Shown: positions 1 to 9,096, counted from the first letter of the stretch. The stretch: DNA of 57,821 nucleotides from Actinoplanes palleronii (GCF_016862315.1 NZ_BOMS01000066.1:1-57821), one strand, 5' to 3'. Translations and numbers: made by a program. The notes: generated by a model from the sequence alone, not told the origin.

Positions 1-727
1 GGAGAACCGGGACGGCGAGAGCCACAACCGGTCCTGGAACTGCGGCGCCGAGGGGCCGACCGACGACCCGGCGATCACCGCGCTGCGCGACCGGCAGAAG
101 CGGAACTTCCTCGCCACGCTGCTGCTCAGCCAGGGCGTGCCGATGCTGGCACACGGCGACGAGCGCGACCGTACCCAGCAGGGCAACAACAACGTGTACG
201 CCCAGGACAACGAGCTCAGCTGGGTGGACTGGACGGCCGGCGAGCAGCACGACGTGCTGACCGCGTTCACCCGGGGCCTGACCCGGCTGCGGGCCGAGCA
301 CCCGATCTTCCGGCGCCGGCGGTTCTTCACCGACGCGCCGGCCGGGGACGCACACCTGCCCGGGATCGCCTGGCTGCGCGTGGACGGGGAGCCGATGTCC
401 GAAAGTGACTGGGACGCGGTGGACGTTCGTACCCTCGCGGTGTTCCTCAACGGGGAGGGCATCCGGGAGGTGGACGCGCTCGGTGAGCGGATCGCGGACG
501 ACTCGTTCCTGATGCTGTTCAACGCGTCGGCGCAGGACGTTATCTTCACCCTGCCGCACGCCGGGTACGGCGAGCGCTGGCAGACCGTGGTGGACACCGC
601 CGATCCGCTGCTGGCCTCCGCGCCGAGCGGCTCCGGCTCCGCTGCCGGCTCCGGCTCCACTGCCGAGGCCAAGGAGAGCGTGCCCACGACCGCGCACAGC
701 GTGCGGGTGCTGCGGCGCCGGGCCTGA
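1..727 (+). CDS. glgX: Glycogen debranching enzyme GlgX/TreX, C-terminal part
   Basis: The frame is open from the left edge (first full codon at base 2), so the catalytic (beta/alpha)8 barrel lies mostly outside the window. The visible part begins with ENRDGESHNRSWNCGAEGPT, a stretch typical of isoamylase-type GH13 debranching enzymes, followed by RQKRNFLATLLLSQGVPML and a C-terminal beta domain. These enzymes hydrolyse alpha-1,6 branches of glycogen limit dextrins in the cytoplasm. The last ~45 residues carry a Gly-Ser-Ala repeat (about bases 627-665) followed by an Ala/Glu stretch. This looks like a locally expanded tail rather than part of the fold. The stop is TGA at 725-727. Confidence 0.93.
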   Translation, partial: ENRDGESHNRSWNCGAEGPTDDPAITALRDRQKRNFLATLLLSQGVPMLAHGDERDRTQQGNNNVYAQDNELSWVDWTAGEQHDVLTAFTRGLTRLRAEHPIFRRRRFFTDAPAGDAHLPGIAWLRVDGEPMSESDWDAVDVRTLAVFLNGEGIREVDALGERIADDSFLMLFNASAQDVIFTLPHAGYGERWQTVVDTADPLLASAPSGSGSAAGSGSTAEAKESVPTTAHSVRVLRRRA

Positions 728-804
728 CCGGCCCGTCGATCCTGGACATGGACCGGGTGCTGGCCGAGATCTACTTCTGGGGCCGCTCCGGGGATTGACG
801 TCCA

Positions 805-1851
805 TCAGTCGTCGTCGAGGGGCTCGCCGTATTCGTTCAGCCGGGGCGGCGGGGCCGGCGTGCCGGGCGGCGTCGGCGTGCCAGGCGGCGGCGGAGCGGT
901 GGGCGGCGTGCCAGGCGGCGGCGGTGGGGCGCCGGCCGAGGTGGTGTCGGCCGGGACCGAGGCGGTGGCCGCGGCGGGGGCCGGCGCGGGGCCCGGCTCC
1001 AGGGCGGCGTTCAGGGCGGCCAGGATCGCGTCGACCCGGGGGCGCAGCAGGCGCCAGTCACGGCCGGCGGCGACCGCCTCGTTCTCCGCGTCGACCGCGA
1101 TGACCAGGTCTTCCAGCATGGTCGCGAGCTGGCTCGCATACGCCTGGCGTTCGGCGTCCGGCGCGCGCTCGGCGAGCGCGGCCCAGCGGACCTCGACCGC
1201 GGCGAGGTCGTCGCGGGCCGGCGGCCAGGCCAGGCCGCGCTGCCCGGCGTCCGGCGCGGTCAGCACCCGGGGAAGGCGGATCCCGATCCCGGCGCGGGTC
1301 TCTCCGGACAGCCCCCGGGCCTCGGCGTCCCAGCCGGCGAACCGGCGGGAGCGCGCGTTCAGCAGCAACGCCAGCAGCGCGGTGAGCAGCCCGAGCAGGA
1401 GCAGCCAGCCCCAGGCCCCGATGCCGCTGTCGTCGTCGGCGACCGGTACGGCCGCCACCGCGCTGGTGGGCTCGTCGGTCCGGGTCGGTTCGTCGGTCGG
1501 TGTCGGTTCCTGGGCCCGGGTGGGCTCCTCGGTCGGCGTCGGTTCCTGCGTCCGGGTGGGCTCCTCGGTCCGGGTGGGTTCCTGGGTCCGGGTGGGCTCC
1601 TCGGTCCGGGTGGGTTCCTGGGTCCGGGTCGGCTCCTGGGTACGAGTCGGCTCCTGGGTACGGGTCGGCTCGGTGCGGGTGGTGGTCTCGTCGTCGGCAG
1701 GTGTCGGCCGGGTGGTCCGCTCCAGCGAGACCTCGATGGACGGGCGCGTCGTCGGCAGCCCCTCCTGGTCGCCCTCCCCGCCACAGGCGGCCAGCGCCCC
1801 GGCGGCCAGCAGCAGCGCCGCGGCGACCCGCAACCCTCGCAGGGACTTCAT
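805..1851 (-). CDS. Lipoprotein with hexapeptide repeats, one membrane helix and Pro-rich tail
   Basis: 348 residues. The N-terminus is a lipoprotein signal with lipobox LAAC (Cys23). Residues ~60-128 are about eleven copies of a six-residue unit, EPTRTQ/EPTRTE, changing to EPTPTD. A strongly hydrophobic helix (WGWLLLLGLLTALLALLL) and an Arg-rich stop-transfer follow, then a ~130-residue helical region and a Pro/Gly-rich C-terminus. The simplest topology is a Thr/Pro-rich stalk outside and a helical domain inside the cell. Having both a lipobox and an internal helix is unusual; the signal could instead act as a plain signal anchor. I recognise no family. The gene stands alone and is convergent with glgX. 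Function unknown. Confidence 0.8.
   Translation of the reverse strand: MKSLRGLRVAAALLLAAGALAACGGEGDQEGLPTTRPSIEVSLERTTRPTPADDETTTRTEPTRTQEPTRTQEPTRTQEPTRTEEPTRTQEPTRTEEPTRTQEPTPTEEPTRAQEPTPTDEPTRTDEPTSAVAAVPVADDDSGIGAWGWLLLLGLLTALLALLLNARSRRFAGWDAEARGLSGETRAGIGIRLPRVLTAPDAGQRGLAWPPARDDLAAVEVRWAALAERAPDAERQAYASQLATMLEDLVIAVDAENEAVAAGRDWRLLRPRVDAILAALNAALEPGPAPAPAAATASVPADTTSAGAPPPPPGTPPTAPPPPGTPTPPGTPAPPPRLNEYGEPLDDD
1456..1690 (-). repeat. 18-bp coding minisatellite
   Basis: Tandem 18-bp units encode the six-residue Thr/Pro/Glu repeat of the lipoprotein gene. Copies alternate between Gln and Glu codons at the last position, and the 3' copies (in gene sense) are more diverged, as expected of a minisatellite that grows by slippage or unequal exchange. 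Reading frame is kept in every copy. Confidence 0.85.
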
Positions 1852-1989
1852 GGACTCTCCTCACTATCGCGGCCGTGCGGGCCGGGTGGGGCGGGGTGCC
1901 GGCCGGAACGAGAACGGACGCGGCGGCCGGCACCCCGCACGCCGCGAGCGACCCCCATCGGCCCGCGACGTGTCGAACGGAAGGCAGAC

Positions 1990-3102
1990 TCAGGCGACGA
2001 TGTGCAGGTCGCGGGGCGTGTTGTTGAGGCGACGGCCGCCGGTCTCGGTGACCGTCACGATGTCCTCGATCCGGATGCCGAGACGGCCCGGCAGGTAGAC
2101 CCCCGGCTCGATGGAGAAGCACATACCGGGCAGCAGCGCCTGCCGCTCCCCCTCCACCACGTACGGCGGCTCGTGGGTGGTCAGGCCGATCCCGTGGCCG
2201 GTCCGGTGGATGAAGTACTCGCCGTAGCCGTCGGCCTCGATCACCTGCCGGGCCGTCCGGTCGATCTCCTGGCACGTCACGCCGGGGCGGACCGCCTCGA
2301 ACGCGGCCTGCTGCGCCCGCCGCACCACGTCGAAGATCTCCAGCTCCTCCGCGGTGGGCGCGCCGACGTGCACGGTACGGGTGGTGTCCGAGCCGTACCC
2401 GTCCTTGAGACCGCCGAAGTCCAGCACCACCATGTCGCCGCGCTGGATCACCCGGTCGCCCATCTCGTGGTGCGGGTTCGCGCCGTTCGGGCCGGAGCCG
2501 ACCACGGTGAAATCGACCTGGGAGTGGCCGTGCTCGCGGAGCAGGTGGGCCAGGTCGGCGCCGACCGCGCGCTCGGTACGGCCCGCGAACGGCACGCCGA
2601 GGATGTCCAGATAGGCGGCGTCCGCGGCCGCGCCGGCCGCCGCGAGGCGTTCCACCTCGTCCGGGTCCTTGATCGCTCGCAGCATCGGCAGCGTCGCGGT
2701 CATCGACGTGTACGACGTTCCGGGCAGCGCCTGCTGCAGGCCGAGCAGATGCAGGGCCCACGCCGAGTCGGAGATCGCGTAGCGCCCGACCGGGTCGAGC
2801 AGCCGGGCCGCGGTGGCGTACGGGTCGGCGCCGTCCGCCCAGCCGCTGAGGGTGACCGCTGGCGCTCCGGGCGCCGCGGCCGCGTCCGGCCGTTCCAGGA
2901 CCGGGACGATCAGCCGTGGCTCGTGGTCGCGGTCCAGCACCAGCACGGTGAGCCGCTCGGTGATCGCGGTCGGCCGGTAGCCGGTGAAGTAGGTCAGGTC
3001 GGGGCCCGGGGTGACGAGCAGGCCGGTGAGCCCGGCCTCCCCCGCCTGGGCCACCGCCCGCTCCATCCGCTGGGTGAAGTCCTTGCTGGTGAACGGGGCC
3101 AT
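1990..3102 (-). CDS. M24 family aminopeptidase (Xaa-Pro dipeptidase type)
   Basis: 370 residues, the normal length for PepP/PepQ-type M24 enzymes. The N-terminal half is a creatinase-like domain. The C-terminal half is the pita-bread fold with the dinuclear-metal ligands visible: Asp in VLDFGG, Asp in SDTTRT, His in HRTGHGIG, Glu in FSIEPGVY and Glu in IRIEDIV. It should remove N-terminal residues preceding proline, or split Xaa-Pro dipeptides, in the cytoplasm. Its ATG overlaps the stop of the upstream MFS gene by one base (TGATG), so the two are translationally coupled and probably share the promoter at about 4638-4682. Confidence 0.92.
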   Translation of the reverse strand: MAPFTSKDFTQRMERAVAQAGEAGLTGLLVTPGPDLTYFTGYRPTAITERLTVLVLDRDHEPRLIVPVLERPDAAAAPGAPAVTLSGWADGADPYATAARLLDPVGRYAISDSAWALHLLGLQQALPGTSYTSMTATLPMLRAIKDPDEVERLAAAGAAADAAYLDILGVPFAGRTERAVGADLAHLLREHGHSQVDFTVVGSGPNGANPHHEMGDRVIQRGDMVVLDFGGLKDGYGSDTTRTVHVGAPTAEELEIFDVVRRAQQAAFEAVRPGVTCQEIDRTARQVIEADGYGEYFIHRTGHGIGLTTHEPPYVVEGERQALLPGMCFSIEPGVYLPGRLGIRIEDIVTVTETGGRRLNNTPRDLHIVA

Positions 3103-4601
3103 CAGGCACCTCCGGTGGGCCGGGTCGGGATGGTGTGGCTGGTGACCGCAGCGGCCGCGGCCAGGTGCAACGGGGTGGCAGGCTCGGACCGGTGCCGCCG
3201 CAGCAGCAGGACCAGGGCCACCCCGGCGGCCGACATGAGCGTCATCAGCAGGGCGCCACCGGCCAGTCCGGCGGCGAGCACGGCGTCGGCCGGTTCACCG
3301 TCGGCGGCCCGGCCGGAGCTGACCGCGGTGGAGACCGTGGCAGCGGCGGCGACCGCGAGTGATCCGCCCACGTACCGGGCCATGTTGGAGATGCCGGAGG
3401 CCTGACCGACCTGGTCGGGGTCGACGGCCGCCGTGGACGCCGACGACGCCGGGCCGTTGGCCAGGCCGAGGCCGACCGAGAGCACGATCAGCGGCAGCAC
3501 GAACGCGCCGTAGGACCACGACGGGTCGACGAACACCAGCGCCGCGAACCCGACGGTGGCCAGACCGAACCCGATCGCGACGGCGGCCCGAGCGCCGATC
3601 TTCACGGCCAGCGGGGTGATCAGCGGGGTGATCGCGATCATGGCGGCCGCCGCCGGGAGGGTGGCCAGCCCGGCCTCCAGTGCGCTCATCCCGAAGCCGT
3701 CCGGGTTCTGGAAGTACAGGCTGAGCAGGTACATCAGCGCGTTGATCACACCGGCCACCAGCAGGATCGCCAGGGTCGCGCCGACCAGCACCCGGTTGCG
3801 CAGCAACGCCAGATCGACGAGGGGCGTGGTGGCGTGCCGCTCGGCGATCACGAAGCCGACGCCGCCCATCACCGCGAGCAGCAGGCAGGCGATCGTCGGG
3901 AAGGAGAGCCAGCCCCAGGTGCCGCTCTCGCTGAGCGCGAGCACCAGCGGGACCAGCGCCACCGCGACCAGCACCGTGCCGAGCACGTCGATCTCCCGGG
4001 GCCGGTCCGGGTCGCGGGACTCCCGCACGGTGCGCAGGGTCAGCGGCACGCACAGGGCCGCGATCGCCGCGTCGATCCAGAACAGTCCCTGCCAGCCGGT
4101 GACACCGACCAGCACCCCGCCGATCAGCGGCCCGGCCGCGGCGCCGACCGCCGACGCCGCGCCCCAGAGCGTGATCGCCCGCAGCTGCCCGGCCCCGGCC
4201 GAGTCCACCGAGAGCAGGCTCATCCCGCAGGCCAGGATGGTCGAGCCGGCCGCGCCCTGGATCATCCGGCCGCCGATCACCCCGGCGGCGCCGGTGGAGA
4301 AGGCGATCAGCACGCAGGAGATCACGAACAGCACCAGCCCGGCCAGGAAGATCCGGCGCCGGCCGAAGACGTCGCCGAGCGCGCCCGAGGTGACGATCAC
4401 CGCCGCGCCGACCAGCATGTATCCGGTCACCGCCCACTGCAGGGTGTCCACCGGCGCGCCGGTGTCCTGGCTGATCGCCGGGAGCAGGATGGTCACCGCG
4501 GACGTGTTGGCGTTCACCACCAGCGCGGAGACGCAGGCCGCCAGCAACACGCCGAGCCCCGCGGCCCGGCTGTCCTGCTTCGATGAGTCGATCGCCGCCA
4601 T
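3102..4601 (-). CDS. MFS drug/proton antiporter, DHA2 (14-helix) type
   Basis: 499 residues. I chose the ATG at 4601 because it follows CAGGAG at good spacing and starts MAAIDSSKQDSRAAG; a longer frame upstream would run into the divergent promoter. The protein has 14 hydrophobic segments with EmrB/QacA-type motifs (WAVTGYMLVGAAVIVTSG, GDVFGRRR, GRMIQGAAG). It probably exports small toxic molecules or metabolites. It is the first gene of a two-gene operon with the M24 peptidase. A peptidase-exporter pair might process and export a peptide-derived compound, but that is inference. A predicted promoter (-10 AAAGCT at 4643-4638) lies 31 bp from the palindrome at 4666. Confidence 0.9.
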   Translation of the reverse strand: MAAIDSSKQDSRAAGLGVLLAACVSALVVNANTSAVTILLPAISQDTGAPVDTLQWAVTGYMLVGAAVIVTSGALGDVFGRRRIFLAGLVLFVISCVLIAFSTGAAGVIGGRMIQGAAGSTILACGMSLLSVDSAGAGQLRAITLWGAASAVGAAAGPLIGGVLVGVTGWQGLFWIDAAIAALCVPLTLRTVRESRDPDRPREIDVLGTVLVAVALVPLVLALSESGTWGWLSFPTIACLLLAVMGGVGFVIAERHATTPLVDLALLRNRVLVGATLAILLVAGVINALMYLLSLYFQNPDGFGMSALEAGLATLPAAAAMIAITPLITPLAVKIGARAAVAIGFGLATVGFAALVFVDPSWSYGAFVLPLIVLSVGLGLANGPASSASTAAVDPDQVGQASGISNMARYVGGSLAVAAAATVSTAVSSGRAADGEPADAVLAAGLAGGALLMTLMSAAGVALVLLLRRHRSEPATPLHLAAAAAVTSHTIPTRPTGGA

Positions 4602-4665
4602 GGGCCGCTCCTGAGGGGGTTGGGCTCGATGGCAGCCAGCTTTCCGGCGATGCCGGGCCCGGGCA

Positions 4666-4682
4666 TCGCTCGCGCCGGATGA
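4666..4682. promoter_or_regulatory. Palindrome of the 17-bp family, serving two divergent promoters
   Basis: TCGCTC-N5-GGATGA, with one perfect and one degenerate half-site. On the plus strand a -10-like TACCTT (4706-4711) begins 32 bp from the centre and places the start site at the ThrE ATG (4720). On the minus strand AAAGCT (4643-4638) begins 31 bp from the centre and gives the MFS gene a ~30-nt leader. The geometry matches the other seven copies. Confidence 0.6.
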
Positions 4683-4719
4683 ATCGCCGGGCCGCCCGGC
4701 TCCCCTACCTTCGGACACC

Positions 4720-5955
4720 ATGGCCGAATCGACCGTGTCGCACACCCCACCGGACGAAAAGGACCTGCAGCAACTCCTGCTGTTCCTGGGCAGCGCGCTC
4801 ACCGCCGCCGGTGAGGCGGTCAACCAGATCGAGGAACGGCTGCTGCGGGTGGCCGCGGCCTACGGCGCCCCGCAGGCCCGGGTCAGCGTGCTGCCCACCT
4901 ACGTGGTGCTGTCCCTGGAGCCGGGCCGCCCGGCCACGCTGGAACCGACCCGGGCCCTGCGCGGCGGGCTGCGGCTGGACCAGACCACCGCGGTGTACGA
5001 CGTGCTCCGGGCCGCCGAACGCGGCGAGGTGTCCCCCGCCGAGGGTGTCCGCCAGGTGCTCGCCGCGGTGCGGATGCCACCCCGGTTCGGCGCGGTGACC
5101 CGGGTGTTCGGGCACGCCGTGCTGACCGCCGGCGTCTGCCTGCTACTCGTGCCGACCTGGGCCGACGTGCTGCTGGCCGGGATGTTCGGGGTGCTGATCG
5201 GTGTGCTGCGGCTGGTCGGCGCGCGCTGGGCCAGCGTACAGATGATCATGCCGGTGGTCGCCGCGTTCGTGGTCTCGTCGGCGACGTTCCTGCTGTCCGG
5301 CGTGGGCTGGGCGGGCACCGACCTGCGGGCCATGGTGGCGCCGCTGGTGACGTTCCTGCCCGGGGCGATGCTGACCATGGGCGTGGTGGAGCTGTCCGCG
5401 TACGAAATGGTCGCCGGTTCCAGCCGCCTGGTCGCCGGCGGCCTGCAGCTTCTCCTGCTCGCCTTCGGGATCGTCGGCGCGGCGCACGTCGCCGGCGTGC
5501 CGGCGCCGGAGAGCGGTGCCGCGGCCGGCACCGTGGGTGGCTGGGCGCCGTGGCTGGGTCCGCTGGTCGTGGGCATCGGCGACTTCCTGCTGCTCGCCGG
5601 GCCACGCCGGTCGCTCGGCTGGTTGCTGCTGGTGCTCTACGCCGGATGGGCCGGCCAGTACCTGGGCAACCTGGTGCTCGGCGGATACCTGAGCGGGTTC
5701 GTCGGCGGGCTGGTCCTGACCGTGGTCGCGTACCTGGTGGAACGCCTGCCCTCCGGCCCGCCCGCGCTGGTCTCGTTCCTGCCGGGGTTCTGGCTGCTGG
5801 TGCCCGGTGCGCTGACCCTGATCGGGTTGACCGAGTACCTCGGCCAGGACGCCGTCCGCGGCGTACAGGACCTGATCGGCGCGACCGGCTCGATGGTGGC
5901 GATCGCGCTCGGGGTGCTCTGCGGGCACCCGATCTACCGCGCCCTGGCCCGATGA
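4720..5955 (+). CDS. ThrE-type threonine/serine exporter family protein, copy 1
   Basis: 411 residues. The N-terminal cytoplasmic region (~1-125; LLLFLGSALTAAGEAVNQIE then RVAAAYG) and the following ~10 hydrophobic segments match the ThrE family (DUF1212 followed by a DUF3815-like half). Family members export threonine and serine by proton exchange. No ribosome binding site precedes the ATG; it coincides with the predicted transcription start, so the mRNA is probably leaderless. The stop overlaps the ATG of a second, homologous full-length protein by four bases. Family assignment is firm; the substrate is not. Confidence 0.85.
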   Translation: MAESTVSHTPPDEKDLQQLLLFLGSALTAAGEAVNQIEERLLRVAAAYGAPQARVSVLPTYVVLSLEPGRPATLEPTRALRGGLRLDQTTAVYDVLRAAERGEVSPAEGVRQVLAAVRMPPRFGAVTRVFGHAVLTAGVCLLLVPTWADVLLAGMFGVLIGVLRLVGARWASVQMIMPVVAAFVVSSATFLLSGVGWAGTDLRAMVAPLVTFLPGAMLTMGVVELSAYEMVAGSSRLVAGGLQLLLLAFGIVGAAHVAGVPAPESGAAAGTVGGWAPWLGPLVVGIGDFLLLAGPRRSLGWLLLVLYAGWAGQYLGNLVLGGYLSGFVGGLVLTVVAYLVERLPSGPPALVSFLPGFWLLVPGALTLIGLTEYLGQDAVRGVQDLIGATGSMVAIALGVLCGHPIYRALAR

Positions 5956-7160
5956 CCACCGAGAAGGAGCTCCTCGCGCTGCTCGGGCCGCTGACCGAGT
6001 GGCTGCTCAGCTCCAGTTTCGAGGGCACGATGCGGTGCGAGGCGATCGTCCGGGAGGTGGCCGGACGGTACGGGCACACCGTGGAGACGACGTTCCTGGC
6101 CGACGCGGCGCTGCTGTCGGTCGGCGAGCGCACGCTGTCGTTCGCCCGCGAGCCCGGCGTGCCGCCGCTGCACCAGGTCACCCGGACCAAGCGGCTGCTC
6201 GCCGAGATCCGCCAGGGGCTGCCCGCCGCCGAGGCCGCCGGGCGGCTGGCCGCGATCCGCGCACTGCCGCCGCGCTGGTCGAAGCCCTGGCAGGTGCTCG
6301 GGCTGGTCTGCTTCACCGTCGGCTTCGGCGTCTCGGTGCAGGCCACCTGGCAGCAGGTCGGTGTGTCCGCGCTGACCGGCCTGCTGATCGGGCTGCTGGT
6401 GGTGGCCGGCGGCGGCCACCGGCGACTCGCCCTGATCGAGCCGTTCCTGGCGTCGCTGCTGGTCACGATGGTGGTGCTGACCCTGCAACGGCACGACCTG
6501 ATCGCCGGTGGGCCGATCCAGTTGATCGTGCCGGCGCTGTTCTACTTCATCCCCGGCGACGCGATCAGCGCCGCCGCGCTCGAGCTGGCCGCGAACCGGA
6601 TGACCGCGGGCGCCGCCCGGCTGGTCTACAGCGTGGTGGTGCTGCTGGTGCTGGCGTTCGGCGCGCTGATCGCGACGGTGCTGCTGCGGGTGCCGCAGAG
6701 CGCGCTGTTCGACGTGACCGTGCCGGGCACGCTCGGTCCGCTCGAGGTGTGGGGCGGCTGGGTGCTGTTCGCGATCGGAGTGATGCTGACGTTCTCGATG
6801 TCCGTGCGGGACTTCCCGTGGGCGCTCGGGCTGGTGCTGCTGACCGCGGCGGTGACCGCGGCCGGCACCCGCGCGGCCGGCGACCCGGCCGGCACGTTCC
6901 TGGGCGCGATCGTGATGACGGTGACCGCGTTGCTGCTCGGCCGCCGGCCCGGGCTGCCACCGGCGTACGTGCTCTACCTGGGCGCGTTCTACGTGCTCAC
7001 GCCGGGGTCGCACGGGCTGCGCGGGCTGGAGAGCTGGATCGGCGGGGACCCGATCCAGGGGGTGACCGGGGTGGCCGACATGGTGGCGCTGCTGGTCGCG
7101 ATCGCGGTCGGCATGCTGGTCGGCGCCGCATCGGTCGGACGATTCATCCGTACGGGGTGA
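5952..7160 (+). CDS. ThrE-type exporter family protein, copy 2
   Basis: 402 residues from the ATG at 5952, which overlaps the preceding stop (ATGA). It has the same architecture as its neighbour: a cytoplasmic N-terminal helical region (EGTMRCEAIVREVAGRYG, family pattern G-x-S/T-x2-E then R-x2-YG) and ~10 membrane segments. The two proteins are clearly paralogous but diverged, and coupled translation suggests equal amounts. They may form a heteromeric carrier; single-protein ThrE is the usual case. The last codons of this gene contain the next regulatory palindrome (7144-7160). Confidence 0.85.
   Translation: MTTEKELLALLGPLTEWLLSSSFEGTMRCEAIVREVAGRYGHTVETTFLADAALLSVGERTLSFAREPGVPPLHQVTRTKRLLAEIRQGLPAAEAAGRLAAIRALPPRWSKPWQVLGLVCFTVGFGVSVQATWQQVGVSALTGLLIGLLVVAGGGHRRLALIEPFLASLLVTMVVLTLQRHDLIAGGPIQLIVPALFYFIPGDAISAAALELAANRMTAGAARLVYSVVVLLVLAFGALIATVLLRVPQSALFDVTVPGTLGPLEVWGGWVLFAIGVMLTFSMSVRDFPWALGLVLLTAAVTAAGTRAAGDPAGTFLGAIVMTVTALLLGRRPGLPPAYVLYLGAFYVLTPGSHGLRGLESWIGGDPIQGVTGVADMVALLVAIAVGMLVGAASVGRFIRTG
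7144..7160. promoter_or_regulatory. Palindrome TCATCC-N5-GGGTGA with -10 for the DUF2231-like gene
   Basis: The palindrome lies at the very 3' end of the upstream gene, including its TGA. A -10-like CAGGCT (7183-7188) begins 31 bp from the centre, and the ATG at 7197 falls where transcription should start. This implies a leaderless transcript for the four-gene operon 7197-10836. Confidence 0.65.
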
Positions 7161-7196
7161 CGCTCCGCGGACCGGCCGGGCGCAGGCTCAGAGGTC

Positions 7197-7679
7197 ATGC
7201 AGAGCCGTCTCCGTCTCGGTGGCAACCCGGTCCAGCCGCTGCTGCTGATGTTCCCGCTCGGTTTCTTCACGGTGGCCGCCCTGCTCGATCTGGCGACCCA
7301 GCTCGGTGCGCCCACGCTGGTCGGCACCCTGGCGTTCTGGAACGTGCTCGCCGGTCTGCTCGGCGGCGTCCTCGCCGCGGTGGCCGGCAGCGTCGACGCC
7401 GTCGGCGACCCGCGCCGGGCGCTGATCCTGCTGCTCGACATGGGCGTGCTCGTCGCGTTCGCGGTGCTGGCCCTGGTCCGGGTGCGCAGCGGCGACCGCG
7501 TCGTCGCGCCCGGTGTGCTGCTGCTGGAGGTCCTCGGCTGCGCCACCGCCGTCGCGAGCGCCTGGTACGGCGGCCGGCTGGATCCGAACCGCCCCCCACG
7601 GATGAGGCGCCCGGCATCGGAGCCCACCGATGATTCCGCCGGAGTCTCACCTATCCGAAAGGGACGATATGAGCGCTGA
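7197..7679 (+). CDS. Four-helix membrane protein, DUF2231-like
   Basis: 160 residues with four hydrophobic helices and an N-terminal GGNPVQPLLLMFPLGFF segment resembling the GHPxHPxLVxFPIG opening of DUF2231 proteins. That family is membrane-bound and of uncertain role, often near respiratory or stress genes. There is no ribosome binding site, consistent with a leaderless start. The last 11 bases overlap the start of the permease, so expression is coupled. Function unknown. Confidence 0.72.
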   Translation: MQSRLRLGGNPVQPLLLMFPLGFFTVAALLDLATQLGAPTLVGTLAFWNVLAGLLGGVLAAVAGSVDAVGDPRRALILLLDMGVLVAFAVLALVRVRSGDRVVAPGVLLLEVLGCATAVASAWYGGRLDPNRPPRMRRPASEPTDDSAGVSPIRKGRYER

Positions 7680-9096
7680 GGCGGAAAACGAAGCGACGGC
7701 GCCACCGCAACCCAAGCGCACGGTCGCCTACATCTCCTGGGTCGCGCTGGCCCTGATGACCACCAGTTCGGTGGCCAGCCTCCGCCCGTCGCCGACGATG
7801 GCCGTCTACGGCCTGGCCAGCATCTTCCTCTACGTCGTGCCGGCCATCGTGTTCCTGCTGCCGACCGCGCTGGTCTCCGCGGAGCTGGCGTCCGGCTGGA
7901 GCGGCGGTGTCTACAACTGGGTCAGCGAGGGCCTGTCCAAGCCGATGGGCTTCCTGGCCGTGTGGTGCCAGTTCGCGATGACCATCTTCTACTACCCCAG
8001 CCTGCTCGGCTTCGTGGCCAGCACCTTGGCCTACGTGATCAACCCGGACCTGGCGTCCAGCGGTGTCTGGACCGCCATCGTGATCATGGTCTGTTACTGG
8101 GCCGGGGTCTGGGTGTCGTCCCGCGGCACCAGCGGGGTGGCCGGTCTGGCCAGCGGCGGCCTGATCATCGGCACGCTGGTGCCGGGCGCGCTGCTGGTGA
8201 TCCTGGGCATCGCGTTCCTGGGCCAGGGCCACGAGTCGGCCGCGCCGATGACCGCGAGTCACCTGCTGCCGGCCTGGGCCGGGCTGTCCAGCCTGGTGCT
8301 GATCGTGAACAACTTCCTGTCCTACTCGGGCATGGAGATGAACGCCGTGCACGTCTCCTCGCTGCGCAAGCCCGGCCGCGAGTTCCCGCGCGCGATGTTC
8401 ATGGCCATGGGCCTGGTCCTGCTGATCTTCATCCTGCCCGCGCTGGCGATCAGCTGGATCGTGCCGGCCGATCAGCTATCGCTGACCGCCGGGGTGATGC
8501 AGGCGTTCGACGCGGTGTTCGCCGCGTTCGACTCGCAGTGGCTGACCCCGATTCTCGGTGTCATGCTGGTCGCCGCGTCGCTGGGCGGCATGCTCACCTG
8601 GCTGGCCGGTCCGTCCCGCGGGCTGCTGCTGATCTCCCGCCAGGAGGGTTACCTGCCGCCGTTCCTGCAACGGCTCAACAAGCACGGCGTGCAGCAGAAC
8701 ATCCTGGTCACCCAGGGTCTGGTCACCACGGTCATCGCGCTGGCGTACGCGTTCATCCCGGACGTGTCGAGCGTGTACTGGATCTTCTCGGTGATCACCA
8801 CGCAGGTCTATCTGATCATGTACCTGCTGATGTTCGTGGCCGCCGTACGCCTGCGCCGCAACCAGCCGGACCACCCGCGCGGTTACCGGGCCCCGATGCT
8901 CACCGCCCTGTGCGGGGTGGGCTTCGCCGCCTCACTGGCCGCCCTGCTGATCGGCTTCGTCCCGTCGTCGCAGTTCGGCGGCGGCAGCGTCGGCGTGTAC
9001 CTGGCGATCGTCGCGGGCGGGGCGCTCGGCCTCGGCCTGCTGGTGCCGTACCTCTTCTACCGCCTGCGCAAACCGTCCTGGAAGGAGGCCTCGTGA
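7669..9096 (+). CDS. APC-superfamily amino acid antiporter, GadC-like
   Basis: 475 residues from the ATG at 7669, preceded by AAAGGGACG. There are 12 hydrophobic segments. The N-terminus (MAVYGLASIF, LVSAELASGWSGGVYNWVSE) resembles the glutamate:GABA antiporter group of the APC superfamily, where the first helices contact substrate. It is likely an amino acid exchanger. Neighbours are a small anchored protein and an M20 dipeptidase, so a peptide/amino-acid salvage unit is plausible. No decarboxylase gene is adjacent, so a GABA role is not shown. The stop overlaps the next GTG start. Confidence 0.82.
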   Translation: MSAEAENEATAPPQPKRTVAYISWVALALMTTSSVASLRPSPTMAVYGLASIFLYVVPAIVFLLPTALVSAELASGWSGGVYNWVSEGLSKPMGFLAVWCQFAMTIFYYPSLLGFVASTLAYVINPDLASSGVWTAIVIMVCYWAGVWVSSRGTSGVAGLASGGLIIGTLVPGALLVILGIAFLGQGHESAAPMTASHLLPAWAGLSSLVLIVNNFLSYSGMEMNAVHVSSLRKPGREFPRAMFMAMGLVLLIFILPALAISWIVPADQLSLTAGVMQAFDAVFAAFDSQWLTPILGVMLVAASLGGMLTWLAGPSRGLLLISRQEGYLPPFLQRLNKHGVQQNILVTQGLVTTVIALAYAFIPDVSSVYWIFSVITTQVYLIMYLLMFVAAVRLRRNQPDHPRGYRAPMLTALCGVGFAASLAALLIGFVPSSQFGGGSVGVYLAIVAGGALGLGLLVPYLFYRLRKPSWKEAS

